Assembly (NCBI GenBank): GCA_003565035.1 | Contig: PXDP01000128.1 | Coordinates: forward strand, 1 to 6,176 | Reading direction: 5' to 3' | DNA from: PVC group bacterium | GTDB taxonomy: Bacteria > Verrucomicrobiota > Kiritimatiellia > SS1-B-03-39 > UBA6053 | Length of the DNA: 6,176 nucleotides | In this document: positions 1-5,366 of the stretch, in pieces | How the letters are laid out: each line of letters begins with the position of its first letter | Position numbering within the stretch: the stretch's first letter is position 1 | The notes under the pieces: generated by a model | Told to the model about the DNA's origin: nothing | Databases searched by the model: none | Seen by the model: only the letters and a program-made list of their open reading frames with translations | Made by a program: the position numbers and the translations under genes

Positions 1-642
1 TATGTGGATCTGAATCCGATCCGGGCGGGGATGGTGGAGGATCCGATGGACTATCGGTGGTGTGGCTATGCGGCGGCATGCGGGGGCGGTCAGGCGGAGC
101 GGAAGGGGTTGGAGATGCTGGTGCGTCTTTCTCGGGGCTATTTTCCGCTTAAAGCGGAGCGGGTGCGGGGAGAGCAGTTAAAGGACGGGCAGAAAAAGGA
201 GGGGAAAGCGCCGGGGACGGGCGATTGGCGGGCGATTGGACCGCAGTTGGAGGCGGAACGTCGGGAACGGGCCGAGCCTAAGGGCTGGGGGGATGTGCAG
301 TCAGTGTACCGGATTTGGCTGTATTCGAAGGGGGAGACGAAGGCGGATGTGGACCGGATGCGGAAAAAGCTAAGGGAACGGAAGGGATTTGATGCGCTGG
401 ATGTCTTGGCAGAGTTTGAGAGAATGGGGGAGGTGCCGATGGCGAAGATGCTGCGTCAGCGGGTGAAAACGTTCACGAGGGGTGGGGCAATTGGTGGGGA
501 GGTGTTTTTGGGCAGAATGATGGCGCAGCATCGGGGGAGTTTTGGCAAAGGCCGGAAGTCGGCTGGGCGCAAGTTACCGGGGAAAGACTGGTTTGGGTTG
601 GAGGCGATGCGGGTATCCGGAGAGGGCATGCCCCGTGGGTGA
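1..642 (+). CDS. RAYT / IS200-like (Y1, HUH) transposase, C-terminal part, 5' truncated by window edge
   Basis: The reading frame is open from base 1 and gives 213 residues before a TGA at 640-642, so the gene starts upstream of the window. The first residues, YVDLNPIRAGMV followed by DYRWCGYA, are the signature of REP-associated tyrosine transposases, single-strand HUH nucleases related to IS200/IS605 TnpA. In that family the Tyr of this block is probably the nucleophile, so the HUH motif itself lies outside the window. After the signature comes a basic tail of about 190 residues, longer than in enterobacterial RAYTs. It ends in a block (about residues 145-205: VPMAKMLRQRVKTFTRGGA, then HRGSFGKGRK and GKDWFGLEAMR) that I recall from long RAYT-like proteins of Verrucomicrobiota and that may bind DNA. 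Such proteins are usually single-copy domesticated transposases that act on REP hairpins; no REP is visible here. The stop is natural and no frameshift is seen, so the visible part looks intact. Family assignment is confident; activity is unknown. Confidence 0.85.
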   Translation, partial: YVDLNPIRAGMVEDPMDYRWCGYAAACGGGQAERKGLEMLVRLSRGYFPLKAERVRGEQLKDGQKKEGKAPGTGDWRAIGPQLEAERRERAEPKGWGDVQSVYRIWLYSKGETKADVDRMRKKLRERKGFDALDVLAEFERMGEVPMAKMLRQRVKTFTRGGAIGGEVFLGRMMAQHRGSFGKGRKSAGRKLPGKDWFGLEAMRVSGEGMPRG

Positions 643-657
643 GTCGGGGGTTTTATT
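631..657 (+). terminator. Candidate intrinsic terminator of the transposase gene
   Basis: CCCCG (631-635) can pair with CGGGG (645-649) across a 9-nt loop, followed by G and then TTTTATT (651-657). The hairpin spans the transposase stop codon. The T-tract exists only in the + direction, so it would serve the transposase rather than the convergent gene. The stem is only 5 bp, so the call is tentative. Confidence 0.35.
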
Positions 658-2257
658 CGGAGCGGAGCCAGTGGTTGGAGCGAACCATGCGGCCGTTGAT
701 TTGGATGCCCCGGGCCTGAAGACGGACGGGACCCTCCCCGATAAGACTTGCGGGGAGATCGATGGTATGGCGTTTGCCCCGTGTTTCGGTTTGATAAATG
801 CGGCGGCTGCCCTGCCAGAGTTCAAGCTGCACGAGGTCGTTTGTACCGTCGGCCACAAGGCGGAGGGTGTTGCGGGGCTGGCGGGGGGGGGCACTCAGGG
901 TTAAGTTCTTGTCAAAGGGGGTGGGAATTATTTTCCGGAGATGAAACAGTTCGGGCGGAGCCCAGAGACGGCGGACGTGAAGGAGAATATCGAGATTGGG
1001 CCCGGTGGTTTCGGGATGGGCCTCCCAGGTCCACTCGGGTCCGTTTCCGGGGAGTCTGTTGCCGTCGATGTAGAGATGAGCTTCGGTCCCGGGGCCACTT
1101 CGAACGCCGGTGAGGGTTAGGGTGAGGTTGTTTTCATCCCAGGATGTTTCAAGCCGGGCCGGGAGGGTATTTGCCCAGGGGCGGCAAAAGGGGTCCCCGA
1201 GTGCAAGTGATTGCCAGGGGTGCCCTTGCGACTGCATCAGGGCTTCGAGCAGGGTGTTGCCAAGAAGATAGCGTTCAAAGATTTGGGCAATTGGAAATTT
1301 TGTCCAAATTGAGAGCGGCTCATCCACGGTGCCGACGGTTCCGGCGGCACCGGCGGCGATCCATTCGGTCATTTTGGTTTGCTGGGTGTTGTGAAAGGTG
1401 CCTGCGAAGCTGGTGAGGTGTTCGGCAAAGGCTCCGGGAACGAGGCGGCCGCGGTAGCGGTCGACAGGCACATTGGCCGCACCCTCCAGGGCACCGATGA
1501 TGGCTTCAGGAAGAGGTGCGCCCCGTTCGGCCAGGTGTACCGGGGTGCCTCTGGCCTCCAGGCGTTCTTTGGCGGGTTCAAACTGGTGGATTCGTGCTCG
1601 GGTACGGACATCGGTATTCGTAATTATGACAACAGAGCCTTGGGGGGCTGTGAAATCGGCGGTACGGCTTCGGGTGAGGGCTTCAATGATACTGTCCGGG
1701 TTGAGCGGCTCGTGAAATGCGCCGAGCATCATGGAAGGATGCAGTCCGGCATTACGGAGGGAGAGGGCGGGAAAGCGGGGGAGGGGGCGGCCCTGTGCGC
1801 GTTCTTCAGGAGTCACAAACCAAGGAGAGCGGGCCTGGCCGTTTTGGATGTGTTCTTCCGGAGGGAGTTCTCCGCGGGAGCCGATATAGGCGGTGACGCT
1901 CACGGGGGTGCCGCCTGGATGACGGGTGTGAATGGGCCAGTCGGGAGAGAAAATCAGGGCGGTGGGAACCGGGTCCTTGAGTTGCTCAAGCCTTTCCACC
2001 ACTGGCTGGAGAAGTTGCTGATCGACTGAAAAACGGTTGACGCGCCAGCGGGTGGACTGGTTTTCACGGAAAAATTCTTCGGGGGGATTCAGGTACAGAA
2101 TGCGGTCGTCCGGAATATGCCGAAGATGAATGAAATGATTGGCAACTTTGAGCGCGCCGGGTGAGGAGGCATTGACAATCAGAAGACTTTCCGAGGGAAG
2201 CTGGGCGGCGAGGGGCAGGCTGATGAGCAGACATAATGCAGTAAATCGGTGTTTCAT
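653..2257 (-). CDS. TIGR03790-like secreted protein of unknown function
   Basis: This is a 534-residue protein. Residues 1-18 (MKHRFTALCLLISLPLAA) form a clear signal peptide with a plausible cleavage after LAA, so the product is exported. The start of the mature protein (LLIVNASSPGALKVANHFI, then HIPDDRIL) and the block at about 299-361 (GAAGTVGTVDEPLSIWTKFP, then LGDPFCRPW) match the pattern I know for family TIGR03790, found mainly in Verrucomicrobiota, Planctomycetota and Myxococcota. The family's biochemical role is unknown. The GTVxEP...GDP block recalls gingipain-type C25 folds, but I cannot identify a catalytic His/Cys pair. Residues about 365-534 look like two beta-rich Ig-like segments. 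No strong Shine-Dalgarno precedes the ATG at 2257, but the signal peptide begins exactly there. The gene appears monocistronic, convergent with the transposase (10-bp gap) and divergent from the phosphatase. A run of nine C lies in codons 456-459 without breaking the frame. Family confidence is good; function is not assigned. Confidence 0.8.
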   Translation of the reverse strand: MKHRFTALCLLISLPLAAQLPSESLLIVNASSPGALKVANHFIHLRHIPDDRILYLNPPEEFFRENQSTRWRVNRFSVDQQLLQPVVERLEQLKDPVPTALIFSPDWPIHTRHPGGTPVSVTAYIGSRGELPPEEHIQNGQARSPWFVTPEERAQGRPLPRFPALSLRNAGLHPSMMLGAFHEPLNPDSIIEALTRSRTADFTAPQGSVVIITNTDVRTRARIHQFEPAKERLEARGTPVHLAERGAPLPEAIIGALEGAANVPVDRYRGRLVPGAFAEHLTSFAGTFHNTQQTKMTEWIAAGAAGTVGTVDEPLSIWTKFPIAQIFERYLLGNTLLEALMQSQGHPWQSLALGDPFCRPWANTLPARLETSWDENNLTLTLTGVRSGPGTEAHLYIDGNRLPGNGPEWTWEAHPETTGPNLDILLHVRRLWAPPELFHLRKIIPTPFDKNLTLSAPPRQPRNTLRLVADGTNDLVQLELWQGSRRIYQTETRGKRHTIDLPASLIGEGPVRLQARGIQINGRMVRSNHWLRSE

Positions 2258-2265
2258 GGCTTTAC

Positions 2266-2291
2266 GCTATAATTCTGGTTTTCATTGTCAA
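2266..2291 (-). promoter_or_regulatory. Candidate promoter for the TIGR03790-like gene
   Basis: Read on the - strand, a perfect TTGACA (2291-2286) is followed 14 nt later by TATAGC (2271-2266), close to the ATG at 2257. The -35 is ideal, but the spacer is shorter than the usual 16-18 and the -10 matches only in TATA. TAGCGT (2269-2264) would give a 16-nt spacer but is a poor -10. The promoter is tentative. Confidence 0.35.
2268..2273 (+). promoter_or_regulatory. Candidate -10 element for the phosphatase gene
   Basis: A perfect TATAAT lies 35 bp before the ATG at 2309, giving a predicted 5' leader of about 30 nt. No good -35 is found 16-18 bp upstream (the bases there are near AATCGGT), so the promoter would be -10 driven or need an activator. 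It overlaps the divergent promoter on the other strand. Confidence 0.35.
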
Positions 2292-2296
2292 ACCCT

Positions 2297-2302
2297 GGGT
2301 GA
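2297..2302 (+). promoter_or_regulatory. Ribosome binding site deciding the phosphatase start
   Basis: GGGTGA sits 6 nt before the ATG at 2309. This favours that start over the in-frame ATG at 2321 (residue 5), which has no such site. Starts of the - strand genes in this window lack a comparable site. Confidence 0.5.
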
Positions 2303-2308
2303 TCAACT

Positions 2309-2857
2309 ATGGTTTCGGCCATGCACTTCTTTATTTCTTTTTTGGCGGGTTTTGGTTTACTGGCTGCACTGGGATATGCCTGGTGGCAATTGGTGGACCG
2401 GCGTTTCACTGTTCTGACTCCTGGCGAAGTATACCGTGCTGCCGCGATGAAACCGGAGGCTCTGCAGCGTCTGGTTCAAAAGCGGAACATTCGCACGGTG
2501 TATGATTTGCGGACGGATACCGAAGGGGATATTGAGGGGGAAAAAGCGGCTCTGAAGGCGGTTGGATGCCGTCATATCCATTTAAAATCCAGGCAGGTTC
2601 CGGATGAGGATACCCGGGACCGCTTTTTGAAGGATATTGAAGACCCGGCTAACCGCCCTGCGCTGATTCACTGCACGCACGGTGAAGGGCGGGCGGTTCT
2701 GTTCGGGGCTCTGTGGCTGATAGAATTCAAAGGGGTGCCTCCGGCCAGAGCCCGAAAAATGTGCCGTATGATTACGACAAGAGGATCCACCTTTGATCTG
2801 AACCGGGAAAAGGGGCAATACTTAGAAGGATACTGGAAAAGCAACCACGCCGGGTAA
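2309..2857 (+). CDS. Membrane-anchored tyrosine/dual-specificity phosphatase-like protein
   Basis: This is a 182-residue protein. Residues about 5-25 form one hydrophobic helix, followed by VDRR; the short uncharged N-terminus and the Arg pair after the helix suggest N-out/C-in topology with a cytoplasmic catalytic domain. The remainder is a compact cysteine-phosphatase fold: VLTPGEVYRAA (35-45), IRTVYDLR (61-68), a DEDTRDRF loop (99-106) and the phosphate-binding loop HCTHGEGR (121-128), which fits HCX5R with Cys122 as nucleophile and Arg128. The order TPGxxYRA, IRTVxxLR, HCxxGxxR is that of bacterial DSP/Siw14-like phosphatases, which act on phosphotyrosine, phosphoserine/threonine or inositol phosphates. 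The residue after the loop Arg is Ala129, where Ser or Thr is usual and helps the leaving step, so activity could be reduced. It is divergent from the TIGR03790-like gene and convergent with the pseudo-kinase gene. Fold call is confident; substrate is unknown. Confidence 0.85.
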   Translation: MVSAMHFFISFLAGFGLLAALGYAWWQLVDRRFTVLTPGEVYRAAAMKPEALQRLVQKRNIRTVYDLRTDTEGDIEGEKAALKAVGCRHIHLKSRQVPDEDTRDRFLKDIEDPANRPALIHCTHGEGRAVLFGALWLIEFKGVPPARARKMCRMITTRGSTFDLNREKGQYLEGYWKSNHAG

Positions 2858-2866
2858 TCGGTTGCC
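2837..2866 (-). terminator. Candidate intrinsic terminator of the glyS operon
   Basis: On the - strand GCAACC (2865-2860) pairs with GGTTGC (2846-2841) around a 13-nt loop; a G-T wobble at 2866/2840 can extend it to 7 bp. TTTT (2840-2837) follows directly. It lies 11 nt beyond the stop of the last operon gene and overlaps the final codons of the convergent phosphatase gene. The long loop and short U-tract make it a weak terminator at best. Confidence 0.4.
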
Positions 2867-2880
2867 GTAAAGCGGTTTAC
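2867..2880. repeat. Small perfect inverted repeat between convergent genes
   Basis: GTAAA-GCGG-TTTAC is a 5-bp perfect stem with a 4-nt loop spanning the gap between the phosphatase stop (2855-2857) and the pseudo-kinase stop (2877-2879). It has no T-tract on either strand. It may add to transcript ends, but its length is within what chance allows. Confidence 0.3.
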
Positions 2881-4463
2881 AGGGTGGGGCCGGTCAGAGT
2901 CATGTTGAGCATATCGAACAGGCTTTGGGTGTCGAAGGGCTTCTGGAGGTAGAGCGTGGAGGGCAGATTGCTGGCGGTTGCGATGCCGGGATGGGTGGCG
3001 GAGAAGCCCGACATGAGAATAACAGGAAGGTCTGTGTCCTGTTCATAAAGCCACGACCGCAGGATGTTGCCCCTGGAGTCTGATAGGAGATATTCCAGCA
3101 ACACCAGATCCGGGGGAGATGAGGCGCTGAGATAATGGCTGCGGAGTTCTTTGCCACTTCGGAGCCAGTGTACACGGGCACCATACTCCTGAAACATATG
3201 CTGAAGCTGTTTGGCCTCGGGTTCGTTTTCGAGCACCATCCAGATTTGCGGCGCTTCAGAGTCCTGCATGTCTTCGAAAAATTCCGTGGACGCGGACAGG
3301 GGGAGAAGCAGTTCAATCCGAGTAATGACATCGTTTTCGCGTAAAATCCGCAAACGGGCCTCCATACGTTCCGCGAGGGTAACCCAGTCGGCGTATTCCT
3401 CACTGGCCTCGTTTTGTTCCGAGAGCACTTCCTGGTCCCAGGCCAGGCTGACGCCGGCAAAGGTTGCCAGTCCATCGCTGTCACGGATTTCGAGATGAAG
3501 AACCGTCTGATTATCGTGGATATCGTTGCGGGTGCTCACACCGATGAGGCCGCCCTGGGCATGCAGTCCGTCCGCGACACCGGCCAGAAGGGTGTAGAGA
3601 AGGTGGTTGCCGGCATGGGGGTTTGCGATGAGCCGGTCCTCAACAGCCTGAAGTTTCAGTTCAAACCTGGCCCCGGTTTCTTTTTGCAGATACTGTGTCC
3701 ATTTTTGAAGCAGGGGGTGGACGGCGATATTTTCCTGTCTCAATGTCTGTCGGCGGTTAAGGCGCTGCAACTGATCGACCAGGTGGCGTCCCCGCTGAAT
3801 CGCGGAGCGCATGCGCTCGGAGCTGTCAGTGCTCTGCTGTGGAGGCAGTTCTGACTGGAGGGTCTGGAAGAGGTAGGCGAGATGATCGGCAAATCCGGGC
3901 TGCAGAATATCCAGACGAAGTCCCTCCGCAGATTCACTTTCGGTTTCCGCAGCATCCGGCTGTTGGAGGAGCTGTCCCATGGCTTCGGCGAGCAGCTGTT
4001 GCTGGCGGTGGAACAGGTCGAGATGCTCAGGGGAAAAGACAATCATCCGGTCGAGGGCCGACGGTAAATTTTTTACCGAGATTCCGCAGGTTTTTGCGAG
4101 GGTTTCTTTTTCGGCAGGGGTCCAGGCATTCACCTTGACGGGGCCGGAATCGAGGACATGGATCACCCGGTGACCGCGGAGCACAGGCGTAATCCATCGG
4201 GCGGTTCCAAAGGGGCGGTGAAAGAGTTCAGGGCGGCGTGCACGGGCACGCCGCAGGACATCAACTTCGAGCCGGAGGGCTTCGAGTTGTCCGGCAGGTG
4301 TACGGGAGAAGCATTGCGTGAGGGCTTCTTTTCCGGCGGGGTCGCAGAGCACCGGCTGCAGGGACGCCCAGGAGGGAGGCTGTGCAGCGGAATCCAGGAA
4401 GAGTTCTTTGTGGAGAGCTTTCTGTTCCCGGCGGAGTTTTTCGATGAGGGCTGAGACATCCAT
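2877..4463 (-). CDS. PocR-like sensor / degenerate histidine kinase / degenerate receiver hybrid protein
   Basis: The frame is open to 4640, but I place the start at ATG 4463. The upstream part overlaps the neighbouring gene and reads like out-of-frame sequence, whereas MDVSALIEKL begins a plausible helix 13 bp after that gene's stop. This gives 528 residues. Residues about 34-165 resemble a PocR sensory domain (HRPFGTARWITPVLRGHRVI, later FSPEHLDLF). Residues about 186-390 follow a hybrid histidine kinase: an H-box-like helix (PGFADHLAYLF, 189-199), a second helix (RGRHLVDQLQRLNRRQ), then an ATPase-like region (NPHAGNHLLYTLLAGVADGL, then GGLIGVSTR). Residues about 405-525 are a receiver (WMVLENEPEA, DLVLLEYLL, VILMSGFSA, YLQKPF). 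Key residues look replaced: Asp193 at the phospho-His position (His194 is next), no N-box Asn, DSDG for DxGxG, and Glu457 for the receiver Asp. Ser485 and Lys508 remain. It is the last operon gene and has no Shine-Dalgarno. It probably signals without phosphotransfer; ligand and partner are unknown. Confidence 0.75.
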   Translation of the reverse strand: MDVSALIEKLRREQKALHKELFLDSAAQPPSWASLQPVLCDPAGKEALTQCFSRTPAGQLEALRLEVDVLRRARARRPELFHRPFGTARWITPVLRGHRVIHVLDSGPVKVNAWTPAEKETLAKTCGISVKNLPSALDRMIVFSPEHLDLFHRQQQLLAEAMGQLLQQPDAAETESESAEGLRLDILQPGFADHLAYLFQTLQSELPPQQSTDSSERMRSAIQRGRHLVDQLQRLNRRQTLRQENIAVHPLLQKWTQYLQKETGARFELKLQAVEDRLIANPHAGNHLLYTLLAGVADGLHAQGGLIGVSTRNDIHDNQTVLHLEIRDSDGLATFAGVSLAWDQEVLSEQNEASEEYADWVTLAERMEARLRILRENDVITRIELLLPLSASTEFFEDMQDSEAPQIWMVLENEPEAKQLQHMFQEYGARVHWLRSGKELRSHYLSASSPPDLVLLEYLLSDSRGNILRSWLYEQDTDLPVILMSGFSATHPGIATASNLPSTLYLQKPFDTQSLFDMLNMTLTGPTL

Positions 4464-4476
4464 AGAGGTTGTGAGA

Positions 4477-5358
4477 TTACTGGCTGTTTTGCATCTCGCT
4501 GAGAGCGTCCTCCCAGGCCCGCTCCTGAACCAGGGTCTGCCGTTCGGAGGGGTCGACGCGCACGCGGGTTTCGGGAGCGAGCTGGCGGCTGAAGAACCAG
4601 CGGGCTTCGCCGGTGGGCAGACGAAGCTGCACCTGTCCACTGGCGAGGTTTAGCAAGACACCGGTCTGAGTGGTGCCATCTGTCAGACGCAGGGTGATGC
4701 GCTCACCGGGCTGGTGCATGGGGTGGTTTTCGTCCAGGACCCTTGTATATTCCTCGATCAGTTCAGCACGGCGCTGCTGAATGCGTTCGGCACGGGACAG
4801 TGGTGGGGGCTGTTCGGTCTCGGTGGGCGGGTCAGCTTCTCCGAAGGGATCGGCCGCCACAAAGGGGGTTTCCTGAACCTGCTCTTGTTCGCCAAAGGGA
4901 ATTGTATCTCCAAATGGATCGTCATGCATTGGTGAGGCAACCTCACCTTCTTCGCCGCCTGGCGGGAAGCCGGATTCAGGACCGGGACTCGGGGGGGATG
5001 GGGGGGGCTGACTGATCAAGGGATCTGTCTGCTGTTCGGGAGGTGAGGAGGGTATACGTGTAATTTCTGCGGGGTCGACCGGCGCAAGTATCCGCATCCG
5101 GCGTGCCTCTTCTTCAAGGGCAGGGCTGCGGTTCAGGCTCAGGAGAGCCAGGCTGCCCAAAAGCACAAGGCCTGTCAAAAATCCAAAGAGAATTTTTTCG
5201 GTGCTTTGCCCGGCCGGGCCGGGGTGATCCGAACCGGGAGGGGCTCCGCATTCAGGGCAGACTGCACCGGTGCGGGGAATCAGAATGCCGCATGCGCCGC
5301 AAAGACGGTACGATTCGTTGCGGGTGGCGGGCTGCGGAGTTTCAGGAGTATCAGTCAT
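4477..5358 (-). CDS. Zinc-ribbon, single-pass membrane protein with proline-rich linker; function unknown
   Basis: I do not recognise this 293-residue protein as a named family. In order it shows: a zinc ribbon with CGAC (20-23) and CPEC (34-37), four Cys suited to one Zn; one transmembrane helix at about 55-75 (ILFGFLTGLVLLGSLALL); a Pro/Glu/Gln-rich linker (about 100-185) holding DPFG (147), IPFG (153) and DPFG (170); a charged helix at 187-208 (SRAERIQQRRAELIEEYTR) that may form a coiled coil; and a beta-rich C-terminal domain at about 216-270 (GERITLRLTDGTTQTGVLL, then GQVQLRLPTGEARWFF) resembling a small Sm- or SH3-like barrel. The N-terminal ribbon is probably cytoplasmic and the rest outside, but no strong charge bias fixes this. 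The ATG at 5358 lies 8 bp after the glyS stop, and the next gene starts 13 bp after this stop, so co-transcription is likely. No clear Shine-Dalgarno is seen. The architecture resembles bacterial envelope or sensing proteins; the role is unknown. Confidence 0.75.
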   Translation of the reverse strand: MTDTPETPQPATRNESYRLCGACGILIPRTGAVCPECGAPPGSDHPGPAGQSTEKILFGFLTGLVLLGSLALLSLNRSPALEEEARRMRILAPVDPAEITRIPSSPPEQQTDPLISQPPPSPPSPGPESGFPPGGEEGEVASPMHDDPFGDTIPFGEQEQVQETPFVAADPFGEADPPTETEQPPPLSRAERIQQRRAELIEEYTRVLDENHPMHQPGERITLRLTDGTTQTGVLLNLASGQVQLRLPTGEARWFFSRQLAPETRVRVDPSERQTLVQERAWEDALSEMQNSQ

Positions 5359-5366
5359 TTTGGAAA

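Noticed and set aside
542..904. 120-codon open frame on + spanning the transposase end and the convergent gene
   Set aside because: It overlaps two supported genes in other frames and shows no protein motif; a GC-rich shadow.
1379..2029. 216-codon open frame on + opposite the TIGR03790-like gene
   Set aside because: Antisense to a gene with a signal peptide and family motifs. Composition (Gly/Arg/Ala-rich) is that expected of a complementary frame, and no domain is recognisable.
2900..3484. 194-codon second frame on - inside the pseudo-kinase gene
   Set aside because: Low-complexity Arg/Ser/Pro/Cys composition, while the other frame encodes a recognisable receiver domain.
3414..3854. 146-codon open frame on + opposite the pseudo-kinase gene
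   Set aside because: Antisense shadow; the - strand frame shows coherent kinase-like architecture across the same bases.
4464..4640. N-terminal extension of the pseudo-kinase frame (59 extra residues from ATG 4640)
   Set aside because: It overlaps the 3' end of the zinc-ribbon gene in another frame and reads as Pro/Ser/Cys-rich shadow sequence. ATG 4463 sits just after that gene's stop.
4840..4920. DPF motifs as eukaryote-like adaptor (AP2) binding signals
   Set aside because: The resemblance to DPF/NPF endocytic motifs is most likely coincidental in a bacterial linker with no other eukaryote-like features.
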